This document shows positions 57,085 through 64,000 of a stretch of 64,000 nt of DNA, in pieces. This DNA is from Vagococcus martis (GTDB lineage: Bacteria > Bacillota > Bacilli > Lactobacillales > Vagococcaceae), in assembly GCF_002026305.1 (NCBI RefSeq), contig NZ_MVAB01000001.1, positions 248,001 to 312,000 on the forward strand. Reading direction: 5' to 3'. Below the pieces are notes generated by a model. The model was given only the letters and a program-made list of their open reading frames with translations, ran no database searches and was not told the origin of the DNA. Both the position numbers and the translations under genes were made by a program. Position 1 is the first letter of the stretch; the number at the start of each line of letters is the position of its first letter.

Positions 57085-57259
57085 ACTAATTCCTCCAATT
57101 AACTTTAATTAGTACCTGTTAATGATTATATAGTACGTCATATATAAAATCAATAGGCAATTAATAGGTTTTATTAGAATGTTCATTCACAAATTAATGC
57201 AAAACTACTTTAAAAAATTTCTGAAATAAGTTACGATATATTTTCAAGGAGGAGTCAAT

Positions 57260-58117
57260 ATGGTACAAACTTTACAAAAAAAGATGGGGACACGCTTTAG
57301 TGATACCTTATTTATTGTCATTGGAACACTTTTTGTCGCATTTGGTTTCAATGCTTTTTTATTGCCCAATCGAATCGTGTCTGGAGGAATCAATGGATTA
57401 ACCATTATTTTATACGAGACACTTCATTTAACACCCAGTATTGTGTTATTTTCAGTTAACTTTGTGTTGCTGACACTTTCTTTCTTTTTATTAGGGAAAG
57501 AAGTTTTTTTCAAAAGTATTTTAGGGAGTTTTCTTGTGCCATTATTTGTGTCATTACTACATGGTGTGGCTCTAAATCATATTGAGCCTATTTTAGCCGC
57601 TATTTTTGGTGGGATTACGGTTGGTCTTGGTGTTGGTTTGGTCTTTTTAGGAAAAGGTTCAACTGGAGGAACTGCCTTAATTGCATTGATTGTCCAAAAA
57701 TATATTCCAATTAAATTAGGAATTATTTTAGGAATTTGTGATGGGTTAGTTATTTTAAGTGCCCTTTTTGTGTTTGATGTGCAGACTGTTTTATTTGCTC
57801 TTATTGCATTGTATTTAACTAGTCGTATGGTTGACACCGTTCAAGTTGGTCCTGAATCATCTAAAAATGTCATGATTATTTCTAATGACTATAAAAAAAT
57901 TCGAGAACAGATTATTTCTGATTTAGACTTAGGGGCTACTCTTATTCCTATTGAAGGTGGCTTAAATCTTGAAGAGAAGAAAATGATTATGGTCGTTATT
58001 CAGGAAGATCAATTTATCGCACTAAAACAAGCAATACTAGATATCGACGAAGAAGCATTTGTCGTGGTTACAAGTGCTCATGAGGTTGTTGGTAAAGGAT
58101 TTACTGCTTATAGATAA
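57260..58117 (+). CDS. YitT family membrane protein
   Basis: 285 residues: five to six membrane helices (DTLFIVIGTLFVAFGFNAFL, FLLPNRIVSGGINGLTIIL, LLTLSFFLLGK, FGGITVGLGVGLVFLGKGSTGGT) followed by a C-terminal soluble DUF2179 domain (VMIISNDYKKIREQI, VVTSAHEVVGKGF). The family is widespread in Firmicutes; transport function is not established. GGAGGAG ribosome site; a bidirectional terminator follows. Confidence 0.92.
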   Translation: MVQTLQKKMGTRFSDTLFIVIGTLFVAFGFNAFLLPNRIVSGGINGLTIILYETLHLTPSIVLFSVNFVLLTLSFFLLGKEVFFKSILGSFLVPLFVSLLHGVALNHIEPILAAIFGGITVGLGVGLVFLGKGSTGGTALIALIVQKYIPIKLGIILGICDGLVILSALFVFDVQTVLFALIALYLTSRMVDTVQVGPESSKNVMIISNDYKKIREQIISDLDLGATLIPIEGGLNLEEKKMIMVVIQEDQFIALKQAILDIDEEAFVVVTSAHEVVGKGFTAYR

Positions 58118-58120
58118 CAA

Positions 58121-58158
58121 AAAAAGCAAGCGTTAGATTGACTCTAACACTTGCTTTT
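58121..58158. terminator. bidirectional terminator between the YitT gene and khpA
   Basis: Stem of about 14 pairs, AAAAGCAAGCGTTAGA...TCTAACACTTGCTTTT, with one internal mismatch, between the convergent YitT-family and khpA genes. The arms carry A and T tails on both sides. Confidence 0.88.
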
Positions 58159-58406
58159 TAATTGTTGTCATCTAGAATGTTTAAACGAATTCTCTTAGAA
58201 TGATCCGTACGAACACTGTAAACAATTGTACGAATTGCTTTCGCCACACGACCTTGTTTTCCAATGATACGACCGATATCTTCTGAAGCTACTTTTAAAT
58301 TGTACTCCATAAATTCTTCAGATTCTTCTACATCTAGGCGAACTAAATCGGGTTGACTAACTAACGGACGGACAATGGTTAATACCAAATCTTTTACATC
58401 AGTCAT
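58158..58406 (-). CDS. khpA: KH-domain RNA-binding protein KhpA
   Basis: 82 residues, one KH domain with the GxxG loop in DIGRIIGKQGRVAKAIR. KhpA binds RNA, usually as a dimer with KhpB/EloR, and affects cell elongation and small-RNA use. It lies 13 bases after rpsP, the conserved placement. GGTGGG ribosome site. Confidence 0.95.
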   Translation of the reverse strand: MTDVKDLVLTIVRPLVSQPDLVRLDVEESEEFMEYNLKVASEDIGRIIGKQGRVAKAIRTIVYSVRTDHSKRIRLNILDDNN

Positions 58407-58419
58407 TCATAAGCCCACC

Positions 58420-58695
58420 TTATTTTTTAGTATATTTAGCTTCGTGATGTTTTTTCATGATTCCTTCACGAGATAAAATGTTACGTACTGTATCAGAAGG
58501 TTGAGCTCCTTTTGATAACCAGTCTAAGATTAAGTCTTCTTCAACTTTTACTTGAGCTGGCTCTGTTAATGGGTTGTAAGTTCCCACTACTTCGATGTAA
58601 CGTCCATCACGAGGTGAACGAGAATCTGCTACTACCATACGATAAAAAGGTTTCTTTTTAGAACCCATACGTTTTAAACGAATTTTAACTGCCAT
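58420..58695 (-). CDS. rpsP: 30S ribosomal protein S16
   Basis: 91 residues, [20 protein letters not shown] and [21 protein letters not shown], exact S16 signatures. Binds 16S rRNA in the small subunit. GGAGGTG ribosome site. Its usual upstream partners (ffh, ylxM) are not in the window; the ABC-transporter gene cut by the ICE precedes it instead. Confidence 0.98.
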   Translation of the reverse strand: MAVKIRLKRMGSKKKPFYRMVVADSRSPRDGRYIEVVGTYNPLTEPAQVKVEEDLILDWLSKGAQPSDTVRNILSREGIMKKHHEAKYTKK

Positions 58696-58790
58696 TATTA
58701 AGGCACCTCCAAAAATTTTTGATTTGTTTTAATCACAAAGATTAGTTTATCAGTTTTAAATGGTCTTGTAAAGTGTTTTTTCTTTACAGG

Positions 58791-59666
58791 TTAATCTTTT
58801 TTATTTAACCCAAATTTTATGTCGTACGCTTCTTTTAAAGAGAGCCTTGAAACCGTCACACTACTCATTTCTTCTAAAGGTAGATTAAGGAATAATTCTT
58901 TCTCATCACTATTATCTAATGGTAGTAAAAATAATCCTTCCGCTAATAATTGACCTCTTTCTATGATGTCTTCTGATAAAAAACGACAATCGGCTTCATT
59001 TATTTTTAGATACCTTGTTAGGTCTTTGGTTCCAGTTTTCCGGTCGAAAAATAATTCTAATTGACCATTTGATAGAAAGAAAATACGATCTGCATACTGT
59101 TCCAAGTTATCCAACAGATGAGACGCTATAATGATTAATTTTCCTTCATCTCTTTTTTTCGCCATAATGGTTGAAATAAGTGTCACGTTTGTTGGATCTA
59201 GCCCATTCATTACTTCATCCATTAGCATAATTTTCGTATCAGCTGCTATTTGCATAGCAAAACATAATCGTTGTCTCATACCTAATGAATAGTTACCGAC
59301 TAAATCATTAATATAATGTGCCATGTCTAGCTCGTTAATTAACTCTTTTACCGGTATTTTAGACTTCCAAATCTTTTTATACATCGTTAAATGCTCTAAA
59401 CCAGTTTTATGATTATACAAATCTTGCTGGTCTGGCATCATACTTATTTTTTTATAAAGTTTAATTTGCTTTCTAGCTGATTTGTAAGTTCCTTTTTTAT
59501 CAATGATCAGTTGACCTTTTTGTGGTGTTTCATAATTCATTAACACATTTAACAAGGTACTTTTCCCTGTTCCATTGGGTGCTACTAATCCCACAATTTC
59601 GCCCGCATGAAAGTCTTCAGTAATATCTTTTAAAATTGGTTTATTTTTGTGTAAAAAAAATAGCAT
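58791..59666 (-). CDS. ABC transporter ATP-binding protein, 5' end replaced by Tn916-like ICE
   Basis: Reads KNKPILKDITEDFHAGEIVGLV, P-loop APNGTGKSTL (Ala at the first Gly), signature YSLGMRQRLCFAMQ, Walker B IMLMDEVMNGLD and H-loop IIASHLL, then a C-terminal regulatory region. Normal proteins have about 12-15 further N-terminal residues with an aromatic A-loop residue; here these are missing and the first residues MLFFLH come from the ICE end. ATG 59666 has no good ribosome site. Probably inactive or poorly expressed; the lost part should lie beyond the far ICE end. The membrane subunit is not in the window. Confidence 0.8.
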   Translation of the reverse strand: MLFFLHKNKPILKDITEDFHAGEIVGLVAPNGTGKSTLLNVLMNYETPQKGQLIIDKKGTYKSARKQIKLYKKISMMPDQQDLYNHKTGLEHLTMYKKIWKSKIPVKELINELDMAHYINDLVGNYSLGMRQRLCFAMQIAADTKIMLMDEVMNGLDPTNVTLISTIMAKKRDEGKLIIIASHLLDNLEQYADRIFFLSNGQLELFFDRKTGTKDLTRYLKINEADCRFLSEDIIERGQLLAEGLFLLPLDNSDEKELFLNLPLEEMSSVTVSRLSLKEAYDIKFGLNKKD

Positions 59667-59831
59667 AAAAATCTAGTTATCCGCATAAAAACTGGACTTA
59701 TCACACTTTATCAAGGTCAAAACCACTCAATTTACTACTAATTTACTACTTATGAATGAGCTTTGATACGACGATTTATCCTTGAAAAGTGAAGATATAA
59801 AGATACTTCCAATAAAATTTGAATATTTAAT

Positions 59832-59867
59832 AGGTAGACACTTCAAAAAATGAGGTGTCTATTTTTT
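59832..59867 (+). terminator. hairpin near the ICE end
   Basis: Imperfect stem TAGACACTT...GAGGTGTCTA followed by seven T, between the ICE end and orf24. It would act as a terminator or attenuator for transcripts entering orf24 from the joined ends of the excised circle. Confidence 0.55.
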
Positions 59868-59894
59868 TACCCGATTTTGAAAGGAAGTGAACTT

Positions 59895-59969
59895 ATGAAA
59901 ACAAAAAATCAAGAATCAAAAGGTCGTTCCCCACTCTTTAAGACCATCAAACATTCATTCAGCCAATAA
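59895..59969 (+). CDS. orf24: Tn916 orf24-like short peptide
   Basis: 24 residues: MKTKNQESKGRSPLFKTIKH then SFSQ. GGAAGTGAA lies 5-6 bases before the ATG. Position matches the short first frame (orf24) of the Tn916 transfer module; function unknown. It ends 22 bases before orf23. Confidence 0.6.
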   Translation: MKTKNQESKGRSPLFKTIKHSFSQ

Positions 59970-59991
59970 AAAAGAAAGGATAGGTAAAAAT

Positions 59992-60306
59992 ATGGAACTT
60001 AAATTTGTGATTCCCAACATGGAAAAAACATTCGGCAATTTAGAATTTGCTGGCGAGGATAAAGTCGTTCAGCGAAGAATCAACGGACGGCTAACTGTCT
60101 TATCAAGAAGCTATAATCTCTATTCTGATGTTCAAAGAGCAGATGATATTGTGGTGGTGCTTCCTGCTGAAGCTGGCGAAAAACATTTCGGCTTTGAGGA
60201 ACGTGTGAAGTTAGTCAATCCACGTATTACCGCAGAGGGCTACAAAATCGGCACTCGTGGTTTTACAAATTACCTTTTACATGCTGACGACATGATAAAA
60301 GAATAA
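59992..60306 (+). CDS. orf23: Tn916 Orf23 (DUF961/YdcP family)
   Basis: 104 residues, MELKFVIPNMEKTFGNLEFA and GTRGFTNYLLHADDM. Belongs to the DUF961 family, found next to the transfer genes of Tn916 and ICEBs1; exact role in transfer unknown. Shares LE.. and VV.PA..GEK pattern with Orf22, likely an old duplication. AAGGAT ribosome site. Confidence 0.93.
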   Translation: MELKFVIPNMEKTFGNLEFAGEDKVVQRRINGRLTVLSRSYNLYSDVQRADDIVVVLPAEAGEKHFGFEERVKLVNPRITAEGYKIGTRGFTNYLLHADDMIKE

Positions 60307-60321
60307 AGAAAGAGAGGAAAA

Positions 60322-60708
60322 ATGATGAGATTAGCAAATGGCATTGTATTAGATAAAGACACGACTTTTGGAGAATTGAAATTCTCTGCTCTACGTCGTG
60401 AAGTGAGAATCCAAAATGAAGACGGGTCGGTTTCAGATGAAATCAAGGAACGTACCTATGACTTAAAATCCAAAGGACAAGGACGCATGATTCAAGTAAG
60501 TATTCCTGCCAGCGTGCCTTTGAAAGAGTTTGATTATAACGCACGGGTGGAACTTATCAATCCCATTGCGGACACCGTTGCTACTGCCACCTATCAAGGA
60601 GCAGATGTTGACTGGTATATCAAGGCAGACGATATTGTGCTGACAAAGGATTCTAGTTCATTCAAAGCTCAACCACAAGCAAAGAAAGAACCGACACAAG
60701 ACAAATAG
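60322..60708 (+). CDS. orf22: Tn916 Orf22 (DUF961 family)
   Basis: 128 residues, MMRLANGIVLDKDTTFGELKF, SIPASVPLKEFDYNARVELINP and WYIKADDIVLTKDSS. A second DUF961 protein following orf23 by 15 bases, as in Tn916. GAGAGGAAA ribosome site. Function in conjugation not defined. Confidence 0.93.
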   Translation: MMRLANGIVLDKDTTFGELKFSALRREVRIQNEDGSVSDEIKERTYDLKSKGQGRMIQVSIPASVPLKEFDYNARVELINPIADTVATATYQGADVDWYIKADDIVLTKDSSSFKAQPQAKKEPTQDK

Positions 60709-60736
60709 TCGCTAGGTAGAAAGGAGACTTTTTCGC

Positions 60737-62122
60737 ATGAAACAGCGTGGTAAAAGGATTCGCCCATCTGGTAAAGATTTAGTCTTTCATTTTACGATAG
60801 CGTCACTCCTGCCTGTTTTCCTGCTGGTTGTCGGACTGTTTCATGTGAAGACAATCCAGCAGATCAACTGGCAGGATTTTAACCTATCACAAGCAGATAA
60901 GATTGACATTCCCTATTTAATTATCAGTTTCAGTGTCGCAATTCTTATCTGCTTGCTGGTAGCGTTTGTATTCAAACGGGTTCGCTATGATACGGTTAAA
61001 CAACTTTACCACCGTCAAAAACTGGCAAAGATGATACTTGAAAACAAGTGGTATGAATCTGAACAGGTCAAAACAGAGGGTTTCTTTAAAGATAGTGCTG
61101 GTCGTACAAAGGAAAAGATAACCTACTTCCCTAAAATGTATTATCGACTTAAAAATGGCTTGATACAGATACGGGTGGAAATCACGCTGGGAAAATATCA
61201 AGACCAACTCTTACACTTGGAAAAGAAATTAGAGAGTGGCTTGTACTGTGAGCTGACGGATAAAGAGTTAAAGGATTCCTATGTGGAATATACTTTGCTC
61301 TATGACACCATAGCCAGTCGTATTTCTATTGATGAAGTAGAAGCTAAAGATGGTAAACTTCGCTTAATGAAAAACGTATGGTGGGAATATGATAAGCTCC
61401 CTCATATGTTGATTGCTGGTGGTACAGGTGGCGGTAAAACTTACTTTATACTGACACTGATTGAAGCCTTGCTTCATACAGATTCAAAACTGTATATTCT
61501 TGACCCGAAAAATGCTGATCTTGCGGACTTAGGTTCTGTGATGGCAAATGTCTACTATAGAAAAGAAGACTTGCTTTCTTGCATTGAAACATTCTATGAA
61601 GAAATGATGAAACGTAGTGAGGAAATGAAGCAGATGAAGAACTATAAGACTGGCAAAAATTATGCTTACTTAGGTCTCCCGGCACACTTCTTAATCTTTG
61701 ATGAATACGTCGCTTTCATGGAAATGCTGGGAACAAAAGAAAACACCGCAGTTATGAATAAGCTGAAACAGATTGTCATGTTAGGTCGTCAAGCTGGCTT
61801 CTTTCTAATACTGGCTTGTCAACGTCCAGACGCAAAATATTTAGGCGACGGAATCCGTGATCAGTTTAATTTCAGAGTGGCTTTAGGTCGTATGTCTGAA
61901 ATGGGCTATGGCATGATGTTTGGCAGTGACGTACAAAAGGATTTATTCTTAAAGCGAATCAAAGGTCGTGGCTATGTTGATGTAGGAACAAGTGTCATAT
62001 CAGAGTTTTATACTCCCCTTGTACCAAAAGGATATGATTTCTTGGAGGAAATTAAAAAGTTATCCAACAGCAGACAGTCCACGCAGGCGACGTGCGAAGC
62101 GGAAGTCGCAGGTGTGGACTGA
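60737..62122 (+). CDS. orf21: Tn916 Orf21, FtsK/SpoIIIE-type coupling protein
   Basis: 461 residues: two N-terminal membrane helices (FHFTIASLLPVFLLVVGLF, IPYLIISFSVAILICLLVAF), Walker A IAGGTGGGKTYF, Walker B FLIFDEYVAFM, and RNQ-type QRPDAKYLGDGIRDQFN. Brings the relaxase-DNA complex to the mating channel. 461 residues equals the Tn916 form. Followed by the oriT-like region. Confidence 0.95.
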   Translation: MKQRGKRIRPSGKDLVFHFTIASLLPVFLLVVGLFHVKTIQQINWQDFNLSQADKIDIPYLIISFSVAILICLLVAFVFKRVRYDTVKQLYHRQKLAKMILENKWYESEQVKTEGFFKDSAGRTKEKITYFPKMYYRLKNGLIQIRVEITLGKYQDQLLHLEKKLESGLYCELTDKELKDSYVEYTLLYDTIASRISIDEVEAKDGKLRLMKNVWWEYDKLPHMLIAGGTGGGKTYFILTLIEALLHTDSKLYILDPKNADLADLGSVMANVYYRKEDLLSCIETFYEEMMKRSEEMKQMKNYKTGKNYAYLGLPAHFLIFDEYVAFMEMLGTKENTAVMNKLKQIVMLGRQAGFFLILACQRPDAKYLGDGIRDQFNFRVALGRMSEMGYGMMFGSDVQKDLFLKRIKGRGYVDVGTSVISEFYTPLVPKGYDFLEEIKKLSNSRQSTQATCEAEVAGVD

Positions 62123-62130
62123 TCTTGCTG

Positions 62131-62156
62131 GCTGGTGTGGCAATAGCCACGCCAGC
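62131..62156 (+). repeat. inverted repeat beside oriT
   Basis: GCTGGTGTGGC (62131-62141) and GCCACGCCAGC (62146-62156) form an 11-bp stem with one G-T pair and a short loop, directly before the oriT core. Confidence 0.75.
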
Positions 62157-62161
62157 ACTTA

Positions 62162-62205
62162 ACCCCCCGTATCTAACAGGGGGGTACAAATCGACAGGAA
62201 ACAGT
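62162..62205 (+). other. oriT: origin of transfer (oriT) core of the Tn916-like ICE
   Basis: Inverted repeat ACCCCCC (62162-62168)/GGGGGGT (62179-62185) with the nick-region sequence ACAAATCGACAGGAAA following, between orf21 and orf20. This is the oriT arrangement of Tn916 and ICEBs1; the relaxase Orf20 cuts here. Exact nick position not derivable from sequence alone. Confidence 0.85.
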
Positions 62206-62255
62206 CAAAAAAACATTAGAAAATCCTTTGGTTACAAGGGATTTACAAAATTTCA

Positions 62256-62297
62256 GCGTATGTCAAATGGGCTTTAAAAGTTGACATACGCCTTTTT
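62256..62297 (+). terminator. terminator or attenuator before orf20
   Basis: Perfect 11-bp stem GCGTATGTCAA (62256-62266)/TTGACATACGC (62281-62291) followed by CTTTTTG, just before the orf20 ribosome site. Likely limits read-through from orf21 into the relaxase gene. Confidence 0.75.
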
Positions 62298-62299
62298 GA

Positions 62300-63505
62300 T
62301 TGGAGGGATTTTTACTGAATGAACAAACTTGGTTACAGCATTTAAAAGAAAAACGCTTGGCTTATGGACTATCTCAAAACCGTTTAGCTGTTGCGACTGG
62401 TATTACAAGGCAGTATCTAAGCGATATTGAAACAGGAAAAGTCAAGCCATCAGAGGATTTACAGCAGTCCCTTTGGGAAGCTCTGGAACGCTTCAATCCC
62501 GACGCTCCCCTTGAAATGCTGTTTGATTATGTAAGAATTCGCTTTCCGACAACAGACGTACAGCAGGTGGTCGAAAACATCTTACAACTGAAACTGTCCT
62601 ATTTTCTTCATGAGGACTATGGTTTCTATTCTTATTCAGAGCATTATGCTTTAGGCGACATATTCGTCCTTTGCTCCCATGAACTGGACAAAGGAGTTCT
62701 GGTGGAATTGAAAGGTCGTGGGTGCAGACAATTTGAAAGCTATCTTCTGGCACAACAAAGAAGCTGGTATGAGTTCTTTATGGACGTTTTGGTGGCTGGC
62801 GGTGTGATGAAACGCCTTGACCTTGCCATTAACGATAAGACAGGGATTTTAAATATCCCTGTACTCACTGAAAAGTGCCAACAGGAAGAATGTATCTCCG
62901 TCTTCCGCAGTTTTAAAAGCTATCGCAGTGGCGAACTGGTACGCAAAGAGGAAAAGGAATGTATGGGAAACACCCTCTATATCGGTTCATTACAAAGTGA
63001 AGTTTATTTCTGTATCTATGAAAAGGACTACGAGCAGTACAAGAAAAATGATATTCCCATTGAAGACGCAGAAGTAAAAAACCGTTTTGAGATTCGATTG
63101 AAAAATGAGCGTGCCTATTATGCAGTCCGTGATTTACTCGTCTATGACAATCCAGAGCATACCGCCTTTAAAATTATCAATCGGTATATCCGTTTTGTAG
63201 ATAAAGACGATTCCAAACCTCGTTCTGATTGGAAACTGAATGAAGAATGGGCTTGGTTTATTGGGAACAATCGTGAACGATTAAAACTAACCACAAAACC
63301 AGAGCCTTACTCCTTCCAAAGGACGCTGAACTGGCTATCTCATCAAGTTGCCCCGACCTTAAAGGTTGCGATTAAACTTGATGAAATCAACCAGACGCAG
63401 GTTGTAAAAGACATTCTCGACCATGCGAAACTGACAGACCGACACAAGCAGATTTTGAAGCAACAGTCAGTAAAAGAACAGGACGTGATAACAACAAAAA
63501 AATAA
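62300..63505 (+). CDS. orf20: Tn916 Orf20 relaxase (MobT, Rep_trans type)
   Basis: DNA-nicking enzyme for conjugation and for circle replication. An N-terminal Xre-type helix-turn-helix (SQNRLAVATGITRQYLSDIE) is followed by the rolling-circle initiator domain with VLVAGGVMKRLDLAINDKTG (DLAINDK catalytic region) and FEIRLKNERAYYAV (Tyr pair). The start is non-ATG: TTG 62300 is given, but GGAGGG at 62302-62307 better fits the CTG at 62315 (396 residues). Intact and Tn916-like. Confidence 0.92.
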   Translation: MEGFLLNEQTWLQHLKEKRLAYGLSQNRLAVATGITRQYLSDIETGKVKPSEDLQQSLWEALERFNPDAPLEMLFDYVRIRFPTTDVQQVVENILQLKLSYFLHEDYGFYSYSEHYALGDIFVLCSHELDKGVLVELKGRGCRQFESYLLAQQRSWYEFFMDVLVAGGVMKRLDLAINDKTGILNIPVLTEKCQQEECISVFRSFKSYRSGELVRKEEKECMGNTLYIGSLQSEVYFCIYEKDYEQYKKNDIPIEDAEVKNRFEIRLKNERAYYAVRDLLVYDNPEHTAFKIINRYIRFVDKDDSKPRSDWKLNEEWAWFIGNNRERLKLTTKPEPYSFQRTLNWLSHQVAPTLKVAIKLDEINQTQVVKDILDHAKLTDRHKQILKQQSVKEQDVITTKK

Positions 63506-63547
63506 CTCAAATACAAATTCATTGAATATAGAGAGGAGAACATTTTT

Positions 63548-63769
63548 ATGAATTTTGGACAAAACCTTTATAACTGGTTTCTATCAAACGCTCAATCACT
63601 GGTGCTTTTAGCAATCGTTGTGATTGGCTTGTATCTTGGCTTCAAGCGTGAGTTTAGCAAACTGATTGGCTTTTTAATTATTGCGATTATTGCGGTTGGC
63701 TTAGTCTTCAACGCTGCTGGAGTAAAAGACATTTTACTAGAGCTATTCAATCGCATTATTGGTGCTTAA
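63548..63769 (+). CDS. orf19: Tn916 Orf19 small membrane protein
   Basis: 73 residues with two hydrophobic helices (AQSLVLLAIVVIGLYLGF, LIGFLIIAIIAVGLVF). A transfer-module protein of Tn916 and ICEBs1, probably part of the mating channel in the membrane. GAGAGGAG ribosome site. Confidence 0.92.
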   Translation: MNFGQNLYNWFLSNAQSLVLLAIVVIGLYLGFKREFSKLIGFLIIAIIAVGLVFNAAGVKDILLELFNRIIGA

Positions 63770-63885
63770 ATAAAACCGTTCTTTTGTGGAATATAAGTGG
63801 TTTTCTTATGTTCCGCAAAGGAATGGTACACCAAACGAAGTGCGGTAGGGATTTTTGAATCTCTACAAAGAAAGGACGTGAATAT

Positions 63886-64000
63886 ATGGACGATATGCAA
63901 GTCTATATTGCGAATTTAGGCAAATACAATGAGGGCGAATTGGTCGGTGCGTGGTTTACCTTTCCCATTGACTTTGAGGAAGTCAAAGAGAAAATCGGCT
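63886..64000 (+). CDS. ardA: antirestriction protein ArdA (Tn916 Orf18), partial
   Basis: Start ATG 63886 after AAAGGACGTG; 38 codons read before the window ends: MDDMQVYIANLGKYNEGEL, VGAWFTFPIDFEEVKEK. ArdA is a DNA-mimic that blocks type I restriction enzymes so the incoming ICE survives. Truncated only by the window edge. Confidence 0.93.
   Translation, partial: MDDMQVYIANLGKYNEGELVGAWFTFPIDFEEVKEKIG

Larger units (their letters stand above)
59655..64000 (+). mobile_element. Tn916-family integrative conjugative element, orf24-side end (partial)
   Basis: Contains in order orf24, orf23, orf22, orf21, orf20, orf19 and the start of orf18 (ardA), the standard Tn916 conjugation-module order, reading away from the host junction. 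The junction is near 59649-59660: host sequence, then an A-rich stretch and TAGCATAAAAATCTAGTTAT, which I recall as a Tn916 end. The site is A/T-rich, as preferred by the Tn916 integrase. Base composition and codon use are richer in G+C than the host genes. Integrase, excisionase and any resistance gene such as tet(M) would lie to the right, outside the window. Confidence 0.93.

Noticed and set aside
62092-62277. 61-residue frame overlapping the orf21 end and oriT
   Set aside because: It reads through the oriT inverted repeats and the other Tn916 features; no ribosome site.

Overview
The window looks like chromosome of a low-GC Gram-positive coccus of the Enterococcaceae, most plausibly Vagococcus or a close relative of Enterococcus. 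The basis is gene content and order (an H+-type F-ATPase operon, the secG-carboxylesterase-rnr-smpB run, folB-folK-folE-folP, an rbsU-type ribose cluster, LPXTG-type surface protein, strong AGGAGG ribosome sites) and the A+T-rich intergenic DNA. The genus is inferred, not proven. The right end is the start of a Tn916-family integrative conjugative element (ICE).

Layout. 1-5.3 kb: atpB-E-F-H-A-G-D on the minus strand (atpD runs off the left edge; no atpI seen). 5.6-6.3 kb: an IS200-like element. 6.4-10.5 kb: smpB, rnr, an Est30-like esterase, secG and a tautomerase, all minus. 10.7-12.2 kb: an amino-acid ABC binding protein and permease with no ATPase. 12.5-14.1 kb: a BspA-type surface protein. 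14.3-19.0 kb: a divergent sucrose regulon (PTS transporter; sucrose-6-P hydrolase plus LacI-type regulator) whose two promoters have their -35 boxes inside matching operators. 19-25 kb: lactate oxidation (lutA-B-C), an L-lactate permease and an iron alcohol dehydrogenase. 25.1-26.6 kb: an intact ISL3-family insertion with an 8-bp target duplication, sitting in the last codons of the alcohol dehydrogenase gene. 26.6-27.3 kb: queH.

27.3-32.2 kb is an accessory and partly decayed stretch: broken genes, a MITE-like palindrome, two direct repeats framing a GrpB-family gene, a nonsense-broken acetyltransferase, and a LytTR/DUF3021 pair. 32.3-35.6 kb: rbsK-rbsD-rbsU with a frameshifted rbsR. 36-42.7 kb: acetyltransferase, AraC regulator, a MoxR/DUF58/transglutaminase operon (the last gene carries an in-frame stop), and threonine aldolase. 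43-47.5 kb: an ECF-type S component, a WYL regulator and a folate operon that includes a HAM1/RdgB-like enzyme with altered signature residues. 47.6-51.3 kb: a class-A-beta-lactamase-like serine hydrolase and a persulfide-stress operon (rhodanese, CoA-disulfide reductase-rhodanese, CstR). 51.4-58.7 kb: a frameshifted Nudix regulator, a hydrolase, ppdK with its CcpN-like and PPDK-regulatory genes, a YitT protein, khpA and rpsP.

59.65 kb to the end: the orf24-side end of a Tn916-like ICE (orf24 to orf18, with the oriT-like inverted repeat between orf21 and orf20) has inserted into the 5' end of an ABC-transporter ATPase gene. Overall the window shows several recent single-hit gene losses (rbsR, Nudix regulator, acetyltransferase, transglutaminase) beside intact carbon-use, folate and housekeeping operons. 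Homopolymer frameshifts could also be assembly errors.
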